A DNA stretch of 47,727 bases. It comes from Deltaproteobacteria bacterium. GTDB lineage: Bacteria > Desulfobacterota > Binatia > UBA9968 > JAJDTQ01. The stretch covers positions 1 through 47,727 of the forward strand of contig JAPPNE010000059.1 of NCBI GenBank assembly GCA_028818775.1, in the 5' to 3' direction. Below are positions 33,850 to 42,539 of the stretch, one piece after another. Within the stretch, counting starts at the first letter, position 1. Every line of letters starts with the position of its first letter. Below the pieces are notes generated by a model that was not told the origin of the DNA, ran no database searches, and worked only from the letters and a program-made list of their open reading frames with translations. The position numbers and the translations under genes were made by a program.

Positions 33850-36267
33850 ATGCCGGACGCCACCGTGAGCGACAACAGCCCCGACATTTCGGCTTTCGAA
33901 CGCTGCGTCGAATCCATCAATGCCGCGTACACACGGCTCGGCCACCGGCTAGGCTGGCGGTTTCTGGCAGGACCTCGGCGCACGTTCGCCTCCCATGCCC
34001 CGTTCGCCTTGATCACGCTGAATCCCGGCGGGGCGCGCGAAGATCCCAACCACCCACGGGCAAGTTCCGAGAATAGCAGCGCGTACTGGATCGAGTCCTG
34101 GAAGGGTTGTCCACCTGGAACCGCGCCGCTTCAGTTTCAGTTCCAGGAACTCTTTGCCAGAATCGTCACCATTGTCGACGCGAGCGAATCCCCGCGTGCC
34201 TTCGTCGAGAACCGCGTGCTGGTCGCGCATTTCGTGCCGTTCCGGTCGCCCAGTCTTGCCGCGCTGCATCGTCGCTGCGAATCCATCGCGTTCGCGCGCC
34301 GGTTCTGGGCCGAAATCCTCGCCGAGTGGATCCCGCGGACGATCCTGACCATCGACCGCGTCACGTTCAAGAACCTGCACGGGATCATCTCTAACCGCGC
34401 AGCGAAGGTCGTTGCCCACCGGCGATTCCCGACTGGATGGGGACGCTGCAGCGCCGAAGCCTTCCGTTTCCGAATGTCAGAGTGCGGAGAAACCGTCACG
34501 CTGGCGCGGTTGCCTCACCTGTCCAGATTTCGCTTGATGTCGAACGAAACCTGCCGGCAGCCAGTCCAGGACTTCCTCGACTACGTATGTGCTCCCGCTC
34601 ACCAGGCCGCGGTGCCGCACCACTCCCACGCTTGCCGTCAAGGCCCACGTATGCGAAGCGCACCGCGGGCTCCACGTGAGGGGGATGCGAGCCCGCCTCG
34701 TCGAATCGATTCGGTTTCACACCGTCGGCTTGGCCCGTCGCTGCGCCTCGCCGGTATCGAGGGCGCGGACCTGTACCGGGAATGGGAGACGCATATCGAG
34801 GATCAGCGAGCACGCGCCGCTTTTCGCCTCTTGGTGGACGTCGCGGCCTCGTTGCCGCACTTGGTCCTGAGCTTCAGGAAGAAGGGGAAGCTCAAGACGT
34901 GCTGCCTTCATGACTGGTCAGAACGGCGCCCCAGGCTGCCGTATTCGTTCATCGTTAACAGGAGTTGGATCAAGTTCTACTTTCGTTTCCGTGAGGCGCG
35001 CGCCGGCAAGGATGCGCTGAAGCGGGATTTCAACAGCTTTGAAGACGGCAACAGCAGGGGTGAATGGACCGTCAAGCTGCGGACCGAGGAAGACGTGCGG
35101 CTCCTGCTCACGCACCTAAGGGGGAACATGAAGCTCTTCGACAGATACGTAGCCGTCGATTGGTCGGCCAGCAGCAGACGTGAGCGGGGCGAGAACAGCA
35201 TCTGGCTCGCCGTCCGAGGCATGGGCAGAAGGGTGGAGTACAAGAACCCCGCTACTCGCCAAGAGGCGATGAAGTACATCGAAACGCTGCTGAGGACCGC
35301 GACAGCGGAGGGGCGCCGGTTGCTCTGCGGGTTCGACTTTCCGTTCGGATTTCCCGCCGGTACGGCCCAAGCGCTTACCGGCCGCGCCGGCTGGGAGGCG
35401 GTTTGGTGTCGAGTTGCCAAGTTGATCGAGGATGATCCACGTAACAGGAACAACCGCTTCAAGGTGGCGGCGAAGCTGAATGCACACTTCGACGGGGACG
35501 GGCCATTCTATGGCAACGGTCTGCAAGAGGACATTCCCGGCCTTCCGAGAAACAAGCCACGCTGGGGAGCGAATCTCCCCCCAACCTGCCGCTATGCCGA
35601 GTCGAAGGTCAAGTCTGCGCAAGAGGTCTGGAAACTCCTCGGCAACGGATCGGTCGGTGGGCAGGCGCTAACCGGAATCGCGGCGCTTGAACACTTGCGG
35701 CACTGTACCGGGGCGCGGGTCTGGCCGTTCGAGACGCTTGGCGAAGGTCGTTCCCACGTGCTGGCGGAGATATATCCATCGTTGATCGAACCCGATCCCG
35801 GGCCCGAAGTGAAGGACCGACGACAGGTCGGCGCAGTGGCCATCGCCCTCCAAACGCTCGACGAGGACGGTGAGCTTGGGCGTTACCTTGACGTTCCAAG
35901 TGAGATGCCGGCCACCGTGCGCCAAGAAGAGGGTCTGATCCTCGGGATGCAGAATCCCGCGGGATTCCAACGAGCGGCACGCGAACGCGCAGTTCATCCG
36001 GGCGAGCATCTGGCTGAAGAGTTGAAGGAGGTCGGCATGAGCATGGCTGCGCTTGCGCGATTGCTTCAGGTGCCCACCAACCGCATTACCGAGATACTCA
36101 ACGGGCGGCGCGCGGTTACGGGCGATACGGCCCTCCGGCTGGGGCATTTCTTCGGCATCAGCGCGGAGTTCTGGTTGAACTTGCAGAAGCTGTACGAATT
36201 GCGGGTGGCAGAGGAGGAAGCAGGCGAGGAAATTCAGGCGCTGCCGACGCTCAAGGACCGTCACTAG
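33850..36267 (+). CDS. Fusion protein: uracil-glycosylase-like, DUF429-like and HigA antitoxin modules
   Basis: An 805-residue open frame with three or four parts. Residues 1-250 look like a uracil-DNA-glycosylase superfamily domain (FALITLNPGGARED, NRVLVAHFVPFRSP, FKNLHGIIS), a moderate guess. Residues about 300-425 are unrecognised and basic. Residues 427-698 match the DUF429-like RNase H-fold family often mis-named molybdopterin-guanine dinucleotide or CbiG protein (DRYVAVDWSAS, LLCGFDFPFGFPAGTA, RNNRFKVAAKLN, EEGLILG). Residues 700-805 are a complete HigA antitoxin (VHPGEHLAEELKEVGMSMAA, NRITEILNGRRAVTGDTALR). Met427 and Met700 could be internal starts. GC content is lower than in the flanks. 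No HigB gene is present. Confidence 0.7.
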   Translation: MPDATVSDNSPDISAFERCVESINAAYTRLGHRLGWRFLAGPRRTFASHAPFALITLNPGGAREDPNHPRASSENSSAYWIESWKGCPPGTAPLQFQFQELFARIVTIVDASESPRAFVENRVLVAHFVPFRSPSLAALHRRCESIAFARRFWAEILAEWIPRTILTIDRVTFKNLHGIISNRAAKVVAHRRFPTGWGRCSAEAFRFRMSECGETVTLARLPHLSRFRLMSNETCRQPVQDFLDYVCAPAHQAAVPHHSHACRQGPRMRSAPRAPREGDASPPRRIDSVSHRRLGPSLRLAGIEGADLYREWETHIEDQRARAAFRLLVDVAASLPHLVLSFRKKGKLKTCCLHDWSERRPRLPYSFIVNRSWIKFYFRFREARAGKDALKRDFNSFEDGNSRGEWTVKLRTEEDVRLLLTHLRGNMKLFDRYVAVDWSASSRRERGENSIWLAVRGMGRRVEYKNPATRQEAMKYIETLLRTATAEGRRLLCGFDFPFGFPAGTAQALTGRAGWEAVWCRVAKLIEDDPRNRNNRFKVAAKLNAHFDGDGPFYGNGLQEDIPGLPRNKPRWGANLPPTCRYAESKVKSAQEVWKLLGNGSVGGQALTGIAALEHLRHCTGARVWPFETLGEGRSHVLAEIYPSLIEPDPGPEVKDRRQVGAVAIALQTLDEDGELGRYLDVPSEMPATVRQEEGLILGMQNPAGFQRAARERAVHPGEHLAEELKEVGMSMAALARLLQVPTNRITEILNGRRAVTGDTALRLGHFFGISAEFWLNLQKLYELRVAEEEAGEEIQALPTLKDRH

Positions 36268-36296
36268 GTGGGTGAGTGAACAGACGCTGAACCAAA

Positions 36297-36337
36297 CATA
36301 TGTAAAATTCCGCTTAATTCGCGGATATTTGCATATG
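36297..36337. promoter_or_regulatory. Imperfect palindrome related to the AbiEi operator (copy 2)
   Basis: Arms 36297-36313 and 36321-36337 match at 14 of 17 positions around a seven-base loop, and both ends are CATATG. The central 27 bases agree with copy 1 (32411-32445) at 23 positions, including the whole right half GCGGATATTT. It sits in the gap between two convergent genes and has no gene of its own. It is likely an orphan binding site or the trace of a lost operon. Confidence 0.5.
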
Positions 36338-36396
36338 GATCATGCAAATCGCTGGGAAACTTGTGGTTGGACTTTAGGAAGACGAAACTACACTGG

Positions 36397-36786
36397 CTAA
36401 TGCAGCGACCGCGGCTCGCCGAGCAAGAACTCAGCGATCTGGGCGTCGAAGCGGTCGCCGTCGGCGGTGACCATCTGGTAGGTGCCGTGCATGGTGCCGT
36501 AGGGGGTGGTGAGTGGGCATCCGGAAGTGTACTGGAAGGATTCTCCCTCCTCCAGGACCGGACTCTCGCCCACGACGCCTGGTCCCTTCACCTCCTCCAC
36601 GTGGCCGGAGGCGTCGGTGATGATCCAGTGGCGGCTCACGAGTTGAACGGTTTCCGAGCCGTCGTTGCTGATCTCCACGGTGTAGAGATAGAACCACCGG
36701 TTGTGCTCCGGAAATGAACGGGCCGGGTCGTACTCGGTGGAGACTTCGATCCGGACCCCTCGCGTTACCGCCTTCGAGCTACCCAA
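36397..36786 (-). CDS. apaG: ApaG protein
   Basis: A 129-residue ApaG domain protein, a fibronectin-III-like beta sandwich linked to cobalt/magnesium tolerance and, in some bacteria, to handling of alarmone nucleotides. The family block is clear: NRWFYLYTVEISNDG, VQLVSRHWIITDASG, GPGVVGESPVLEEGESFQYT, and TPYGTMHGTYQMV. I prefer the TTG at 36786, which has GGAGG five bases upstream, over a TTG at 36804 that touches the preceding stop. The gene follows the M20 peptidase gene closely and is probably co-transcribed. Confidence 0.93.
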   Translation of the reverse strand: MGSSKAVTRGVRIEVSTEYDPARSFPEHNRWFYLYTVEISNDGSETVQLVSRHWIITDASGHVEEVKGPGVVGESPVLEEGESFQYTSGCPLTTPYGTMHGTYQMVTADGDRFDAQIAEFLLGEPRSLH

Positions 36787-36804
36787 GGCAACCTCCGTAT
36801 CCAA

Positions 36805-38052
36805 TCACTTCGATTCCCCACACACCGACAGGATGGCGAGCGCGTACACCTTGGTGGCGGCAACGAGATCGTCGATCTTCATCGCGCGGTTGCGCGCCTG
36901 GCTGATGTTCTCTCTCTGTCGGGGCGGCCCGTAGCAGACCGCCGGGATCCCCAGTTCATTGAAGATGTTCATGTCGCGCCACATGCTGATCTCGGCCGAA
37001 GGCGGCGCCGGGGGGTCGGCACCCATGACGTCGCGGTGCGCCTGGTCGATGGAATCGATGAGCATGTCGGCGTTCCGCGCCACGTGCCCCCTGGAATACT
37101 GGTAGATGGACACCTCGGAGTCGAAGTCCAGGGTGGCCATCACCGCCTCGATCTCGCGCTTGATGGCCTGGGGATCGGTCCTGGGAACGATGCGCACGTC
37201 ATAGTAGATGTCGCAGTAGCCCGGGCCGCCGCGGACCGCGGCCACCTGGGCCTTGGGGATCATGGTGCCGCCGGGGAACTCGAAGCGCGCCTTGTGCTCG
37301 TAGTCGATGGCCCATTGCTCCAGCGCGACAACCGCGTGGGCCATCTTGATGTAGGGGTTGGGGTGGGCCCGCAGGGACTCACCCCGTTCCAGCCGCGGCG
37401 TGTAAAGCTCGCGGCCCTTGCAGCGGATCTTGAGCCAGACCGCGCCGCATTCCCCCATGATGACGCCGAATCCGGAGGTCTCCCCGACGAGGGCGTAGTC
37501 GGCGGTGACGCCGCGGTTGACCAGCCACCAGGCGCCGAAGCCCTCGCCCGGAAAATTGACGCCCTGGGTGTCGTCCACCGACGGCTCGCCGGTCTCGGTG
37601 GCCACGCCGGTGACGTAGAGGTCGCCGCCGAGCACGACCCCCGCCTTGTTGAGCGCCCTGGCGGCGATCATGAAGGCGCAGAGCTGGGCCTTGTCGTTGA
37701 TGAGGCCCTTGCCGTACATCAGGTCGCCGTCCACCCAGGCGCCTTCCATGCGCACGTTCGCGTCCGACGCGTCGGCCGGAAGCTCCGGGCCGGTGTCCAT
37801 GTGGGCGTTGAGGATGAGGCTCGACCCGCCGCCCGCGCCCCGGATCACCCCCACGGCGTTCACGCTCTCCTCGGTGATCCATTGAAGCCAGGCCTCGATA
37901 CCGGCCTCCTTGAGCCACGCGACCACGGCCTCGCCCAGCGCCCGTTCCTGGGCGTGGGGGCTGGGCATGCCGCCAAGTTCGAGGCAAAGCCGGACCAGGT
38001 CCTCGCGGTCCCCGTCGATGATTTCCTTGAGGCGTTGTGCGGTGTCACTCAT
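36805..38052 (-). CDS. M20 family metallopeptidase (ArgE/DapE type)
   Basis: A 415-residue zinc hydrolase of the M20 family, which removes acyl or amino-acid groups from small substrates. The first metal motif is LILNAHMDTGP, followed by the bridging aspartate in MYGKGLINDKA. The catalytic glutamate pair, usually EE, reads TGVATETGEPS here, so one position differs. The dimerisation lid lies at about 205-320. A late metal region, NELGIPAVCYGPP, is recognisable though its usual histidine is not obvious. No signal peptide is seen. Specificity (acetylornithine, succinyl-diaminopimelate or peptide) cannot be told. It is divergent from the TAXI gene. Confidence 0.85.
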   Translation of the reverse strand: MSDTAQRLKEIIDGDREDLVRLCLELGGMPSPHAQERALGEAVVAWLKEAGIEAWLQWITEESVNAVGVIRGAGGGSSLILNAHMDTGPELPADASDANVRMEGAWVDGDLMYGKGLINDKAQLCAFMIAARALNKAGVVLGGDLYVTGVATETGEPSVDDTQGVNFPGEGFGAWWLVNRGVTADYALVGETSGFGVIMGECGAVWLKIRCKGRELYTPRLERGESLRAHPNPYIKMAHAVVALEQWAIDYEHKARFEFPGGTMIPKAQVAAVRGGPGYCDIYYDVRIVPRTDPQAIKREIEAVMATLDFDSEVSIYQYSRGHVARNADMLIDSIDQAHRDVMGADPPAPPSAEISMWRDMNIFNELGIPAVCYGPPRQRENISQARNRAMKIDDLVAATKVYALAILSVCGESK

Positions 38053-38211
38053 GGGCTCTATTCATACTTGACGGCTTATCCGACTTCAAGGAAGGCACGG
38101 CGCCGGGCGGTGTTGCGGCCGGTTCCGTGACGATGTCCCGCTTGGCATTGCCGTGGTCGCCAGGGGCCGGCGTATCTGCTACACGGTCAGGGACATCAAG
38201 GGAGGACCGCT

Positions 38212-39189
38212 ATGGCGCAACAACGACCGAATTCCCGGATGAAACGGGTGCGGGCCATGCTGGAGATCGCCGCCGGCGTCTATCCCGAGCGCATGCTCGA
38301 GCTGGGCGTGGGGCTGGACATCAACATCCACTCCAGCAAGGAAGAGGACAACATCTTTCCGCCGCTCCGGTTCGGCGTCCATGGCGCGCTCATGGGCGGC
38401 ATGAAGGCGCCCATCGAGGTGGGCAAGCGCCGGGTGGACGTCTCCCACGTGAACCCCTCGGTCATCGCCACCATGGCCTATCGCGGCAAGGGCTACTACA
38501 AGGAGGCGCTGCCCCTGCGCGCCCTCGCCTGCTTCCCCTCCTGGGACCGCATCGCCATGGTCGTGTCCAGTGATCTTGGGGTACGCTCGCTGCGCGAAGT
38601 GGTGGAGAACAGGATCCCCTTGAAGGTCTCCACCCGCACCTCGGGTATCGACAACTCCACCGCCTACGCCATCACCACGATCATGTCGCTCTACGGCTTG
38701 ACGTTTACCAAGATCAAGCGCTGGGGCGGCAAGGTGGACGAGTGCGCCCACCCCTCCTCGCCCAAGCGCATCGAATCGATCCGCGCCCGGACCGTGGACG
38801 CCGTGTTCGACGAGGGCCTGTCCACCAAGTGGCTGGAGGCCGCCTTGGAAAACGGCTACGAGGTGCTGCACCTCGACGAGGACGTGATCGCGGGCATGGA
38901 AGACCTGGGCTTCAAGCGGTCGGTGATCCCCAGGCGCCGTTTCCCGGGCATGAAGGAAGACGCGCGCACCGTGGACTTCAGCGGCTGGCCCGTCATCACC
39001 CACAAGTGGCTCACGGACGACATGGCCTACTCCCTGTGCCAGGCCATTTACCGGCGCCGCCGGGACATCCCGGTGGACGCGCCGCGACTGAACGTCCGGC
39101 AGGCCTGTCGCGACACCGACGCCGGACCCTTGGGCATCCCGCTCCATCCAGGGGCGCAGCGGTTCTACGAGGATATGGGGTTCCTGTAG
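38212..39189 (+). CDS. TAXI-type TRAP transporter solute-binding protein homologue
   Basis: A 325-residue homologue of TAXI-family solute-binding proteins. Family signs are the internal block [37 protein letters not shown], the [17 protein letters not shown] segment and the ending [19 protein letters not shown]. Two points are unusual: there is no signal peptide, and there is no TRAP membrane subunit next to it. It may be a cytoplasmic binding protein or an enzyme that reused the fold, like the Pht5-like gene at 11034-12011. GGGAGGA precedes the ATG. The kinase gene follows after 62 bases. Confidence 0.82.
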   Translation: MAQQRPNSRMKRVRAMLEIAAGVYPERMLELGVGLDINIHSSKEEDNIFPPLRFGVHGALMGGMKAPIEVGKRRVDVSHVNPSVIATMAYRGKGYYKEALPLRALACFPSWDRIAMVVSSDLGVRSLREVVENRIPLKVSTRTSGIDNSTAYAITTIMSLYGLTFTKIKRWGGKVDECAHPSSPKRIESIRARTVDAVFDEGLSTKWLEAALENGYEVLHLDEDVIAGMEDLGFKRSVIPRRRFPGMKEDARTVDFSGWPVITHKWLTDDMAYSLCQAIYRRRRDIPVDAPRLNVRQACRDTDAGPLGIPLHPGAQRFYEDMGFL

Positions 39190-39210
39190 ACTACAGGCGA
39201 AAAGCGGCAC

Positions 39211-39230
39211 GGGCGGCTTGGAACCCGCCC
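39211..39230 (+). repeat. Small GC-rich hairpin between the TAXI and kinase genes
   Basis: GGGCGG (39211-39216) pairs with CCGCCC (39225-39230) over an eight-base loop. No T-run follows, so it is not a normal intrinsic terminator. It may be a degraded copy of a dispersed GC-rich repeat. Confidence 0.3.
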
Positions 39231-39251
39231 CTGCGAGCGCATTCCTGGACC

Positions 39252-41717
39252 ATGGCGACCAAGGCAACCGCCGAACACGCTCGGATCGACCTGCTGCTGC
39301 AGCGGGACGACGGCACCCTGCTGAAATCCGCACTCGACCTGCTCGAGGAAGGATTCGGCATCTTTGATCGGGACCTGACATTGATCGCGCGAAACGCGCC
39401 GTTCTGCAGGCTCTACGGCTTCCCCGACGATCTGTGTCAGCCCGGGGCAACGCTCGAAGCGTTGCTTCGCCACGACGTGATGAGCGGCGATCACGAGCCC
39501 GAGGCCGTCGAGGAGCAGATCGCAAGAAGAATGCACAGAATCTCTCGCGGCGAGCTTCGCCAGGTCGAGCACGAAACGCCGAACGGGAGGATTCTCCTGA
39601 CCCGGTACGATCCGATCTCGAACGGCGGAGTGCTCATCACCTGCCGCGACGTGACGGAACCGCGACGGATCGACCGGGCTCTCGAAGCAAGGGACGAGCG
39701 TTATCTCGCCCTGGAGCTGGAACGGGCGCAGAGACGGCTCAGCGAGGCGATCGAGGCCATCTCCGAAGGCTTCTTGCTGTTCGACCCCGAGTACCGTCTG
39801 GTTCTTTGCAACGAAACCTACCGGCGCTACTACGCCGGAGCGGTCGGCGAGGAGGCCGTGACGCGGCTGGTGCCGGGTGCGTTCTACGAGGACATCATCC
39901 GGACGTTCTTCGAGCACGGCCTTTCCCCCGACGCCGCGCTCGACGTCGACGCCTATCTGGACCGGCGGCGGGACCGCTCGGGAGCTCCCGTCGAATTCCA
40001 TCTGTCCAACGGGGTCTGGTTGCAGAGCGCCGAAAGACGGACGCAGGTCGGCGGCGTGGTCGCGGTCTATACGGACATCACCGAGGTCAAGCAGCGCGAG
40101 GGAGAACTCAACGCCGTGCTCGACACCATCGAGTACGGCATCTGCTTCATGGGGCGTGATCTCCGGGCGCGGGTCGCCAATCGGGCGTTCCGCGACATGT
40201 GGAACTTCCCCGACGATTTCTTCGACAGCCGTCCGACCCTGGCGGAAATGATCGGCTACAACCGGCACACCGGGCTCTACGGTGTTCCCGACGACCAATG
40301 GGAGGACTATCTCGCCGGGCGCATCGCGGCTGTCCGCGCGGGGGCCATAGCCCCCTTCGAGTGGACCCGTGGCGACGGCAAGGTCCTGCGGTACCAATGC
40401 ATCGTGCTCCCCAACGGCGGCCGCATGCTGACCTATCTCGACATCACCGAGATGAAGCGGCGCGAGCAGCAGCTCGGCAAGCTTGTCGACGAGCTCGCCG
40501 CGACGCGCGACGAGGCGCTGCGGGCGCGCGCCCAGCTCGACGAGGCCATCGAGGCGATCTCCGAGGGCTTCGTCGTCTTCGACGGGGACGACCGCCTCGT
40601 CGTGTGCAACACCAACTACCGGCAATTCTACGTCGACGCGGCCGGCGAGGAGATGGCCGGGCTCGTGGTGCCGGGCGCCGATCGCGACACGATCCACAGG
40701 GTCGCCTTCGCACGCGGCATGTTCCCGGACAGCACCGGAACCATCGAGGAGTTCCTCGCCGAGCGGCGGGACTACCCGATGAAGGCCGTGGAAGTGCGCT
40801 TCAGCAACGGCATCTGGGTCAGGATCGACGAGAGGCTGTCTTCCGACGGGAGCATCGTCGGCGTCTACGCCGACATCACCGACGCCAAGAAGCGGGAAGC
40901 CGAGCTCGCCGACCTTGTGGACCGCCTGACGGCCGCGCGCGACCAGGCGATGGAGGCCAACCGGACCAAGAGCCAGTTCCTCGCCAACATGAGCCACGAG
41001 CTGCGCACGCCCCTGAACGCCATCATCGGCATCACCGAGATGCTGGAGGAGGACGCGAGGGACGACGCCCTGGACGATTACATCGAGCCCCTGGAACGGG
41101 TCTCTCGCGCGGGGACCCACCTCCTGCACCTGATCAACGAGGTCCTCGACCTCTCCAAGATCGAAGCGGGCCGGATCGAGTTCCATATCGAGGCCATCGA
41201 CATCGCCGAACTGACGGAAGAGCTGGCGACGACCGCGCAACCGCTCGCCGACCAGAAGGGCAACCGGTTGGCGGTCCGTTGCCCGGAGGAATCCGGCACG
41301 ATGCACGGGGACCCGACACGGGTGCGGCAAATCGTTCTCAACCTGCTGAGCAACGCCTGCAAGTTCACCGAGGGCGGCGAGGTAAGCCTGGCAGTTTCGC
41401 GAAAGAGGACGCGCGGCAAGGACTGGATTCAGTTCGCGGTCGCGGATACCGGCATCGGCATGACGCCGGAGCAACAAGCCAAGGTGTTCGAGGAGTTCGC
41501 CCAGGCCGACAGCTCCACCACCCGAAAATACGGCGGTACCGGCCTTGGCCTCGCCATAAGCCGGCGGTTCTGCCGTATGATGGGCGGGGACATCGAGCTG
41601 GTCAGTGAGCCGGGAGCCGGCAGCACGTTCACGGCGCGGCTTCCGGTGATCCTGGACCTGGCACAATTGGGCGGGAACGACCCGGAGCGGTCAACGACGG
41701 CAAGGACCAATGACTAG
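39252..41717 (+). CDS. Multi-PAS sensor histidine kinase
   Basis: An 821-residue histidine kinase with no membrane segment, so a soluble sensor. Four PAS-like domains lie at about 25-140, 165-280, 285-400 and 430-545. The second and fourth begin almost identically ([14 protein letters not shown] and [14 protein letters not shown]), which shows duplication. The phosphoacceptor is His582 in [18 protein letters not shown]. The ATPase boxes follow: N-box [10 protein letters not shown]1 [20 protein letters not shown] and G2 [15 protein letters not shown]. There is no attached receiver. The start ATG is uncertain but the family begins near here. It overlaps the first receiver gene by eight bases. 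The signal is unknown. Confidence 0.9.
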   Translation: MATKATAEHARIDLLLQRDDGTLLKSALDLLEEGFGIFDRDLTLIARNAPFCRLYGFPDDLCQPGATLEALLRHDVMSGDHEPEAVEEQIARRMHRISRGELRQVEHETPNGRILLTRYDPISNGGVLITCRDVTEPRRIDRALEARDERYLALELERAQRRLSEAIEAISEGFLLFDPEYRLVLCNETYRRYYAGAVGEEAVTRLVPGAFYEDIIRTFFEHGLSPDAALDVDAYLDRRRDRSGAPVEFHLSNGVWLQSAERRTQVGGVVAVYTDITEVKQREGELNAVLDTIEYGICFMGRDLRARVANRAFRDMWNFPDDFFDSRPTLAEMIGYNRHTGLYGVPDDQWEDYLAGRIAAVRAGAIAPFEWTRGDGKVLRYQCIVLPNGGRMLTYLDITEMKRREQQLGKLVDELAATRDEALRARAQLDEAIEAISEGFVVFDGDDRLVVCNTNYRQFYVDAAGEEMAGLVVPGADRDTIHRVAFARGMFPDSTGTIEEFLAERRDYPMKAVEVRFSNGIWVRIDERLSSDGSIVGVYADITDAKKREAELADLVDRLTAARDQAMEANRTKSQFLANMSHELRTPLNAIIGITEMLEEDARDDALDDYIEPLERVSRAGTHLLHLINEVLDLSKIEAGRIEFHIEAIDIAELTEELATTAQPLADQKGNRLAVRCPEESGTMHGDPTRVRQIVLNLLSNACKFTEGGEVSLAVSRKRTRGKDWIQFAVADTGIGMTPEQQAKVFEEFAQADSSTTRKYGGTGLGLAISRRFCRMMGGDIELVSEPGAGSTFTARLPVILDLAQLGGNDPERSTTARTND

Positions 41718-42087
41718 AATCCTTTATGTCGAGGACAACGACGACAATATCTACATGCTTGAACGTCGCTTGCGGCGCAAGGGCTACGACGTCGTCATCG
41801 CCACCGACGGCGAGGCGGGGGTCGAGATGTCCCGTTCCGCCGCACCCTCGCTGATCCTGATGGATCTGAACCTGCCGGTGCTGGACGGCTGGGAGGCGGC
41901 CGGGCGGATCAAGTCCGCGCCCGAGACCCGGCACATTCCGATCATTGCGCTTTCGTCGCACGCAATGGAAGGCGATCGGGAAAGCGCGATCACCGCCGGC
42001 TGCGACGACTACGACACCAAGCCGGTAGATCTCGCGCGCCTGCTGGCAAAGATCGAGGCGCTGTTGCCCAAGGGAGCCCCGGCGTGA
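41710..42087 (+). CDS. Single-domain response regulator 1
   Basis: A 125-residue stand-alone CheY-like receiver. The acidic pocket is VEDNDDN, the phosphorylation site is Asp52 ([14 protein letters not shown]), the switch Ser is in IIALSSHAM and the conserved lysine is Lys104 (YDTKPVDL). It resembles DivK-type receivers more than CheY. It has no output domain, so it likely acts by protein contact or as a phosphate relay. Its start overlaps the kinase gene, and its last four bases (GTGA) are shared with the next receiver. Confidence 0.93.
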   Translation: MTRILYVEDNDDNIYMLERRLRRKGYDVVIATDGEAGVEMSRSAAPSLILMDLNLPVLDGWEAAGRIKSAPETRHIPIIALSSHAMEGDRESAITAGCDDYDTKPVDLARLLAKIEALLPKGAPA

Positions 42088-42512
42088 GCGGCGACGGTCC
42101 CGCCATTCTCGTCGTCGACGACAACGAGGACAACTGCTACACGCTGACGCGGCGGCTGAAGCGGCAGGGTTACGACAACGTGGCCACCGCCGGGCACGGG
42201 CGGCAGGCGCTGGAGCTTCTGGCCGCGCGTCCCTTCGACCTGGTCCTGCTCGACGTCATGATGCCGGACATGAACGGCTACGAAGTGCTGGAGACCATGA
42301 AGGCCGATCCGGCTCTGCGCGGCATCCCGGTCGTCATGATATCGGCGCTGGACGAGGCCGACAGCGTTGCCCGCTGCATCGAGATCGGCGCCGAGGACTA
42401 TCTTGCCAAGCCCTTCGACCCGACCTTGTTGCGGGACCGGGTCCGCGACTGCCTGGAGAAGAAGCGGCTCCGGGACAGCGAAGCCGACCGTCCGCGCGAG
42501 CGGGAGAGTTAG
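42084..42512 (+). CDS. Single-domain response regulator 2
   Basis: A 142-residue receiver with a short charged C-terminal tail. Acidic pocket VVDDNEDN, phosphorylation site Asp57 (LVLLDVMMPDMNGYEVL), switch Ser in VVMISALDE and Lys109 in DYLAKPFDP. The PleD-like style of the receiver without a GGDEF domain suggests a phosphorelay partner. GTG start overlapping receiver 1 by four bases. With the kinase it forms a three-gene operon. It converges on the SulP gene with 27 bases between stops. Confidence 0.92.
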   Translation: MSGDGPAILVVDDNEDNCYTLTRRLKRQGYDNVATAGHGRQALELLAARPFDLVLLDVMMPDMNGYEVLETMKADPALRGIPVVMISALDEADSVARCIEIGAEDYLAKPFDPTLLRDRVRDCLEKKRLRDSEADRPRERES

Positions 42513-42539
42513 TCGCCCGCCGTTTCGGTCGGAAGCGCT

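Noticed and set aside
39165..41666. Long minus-strand frame opposite the histidine kinase
   Set aside because: Antisense shadow of a clear kinase gene; no motif of its own.
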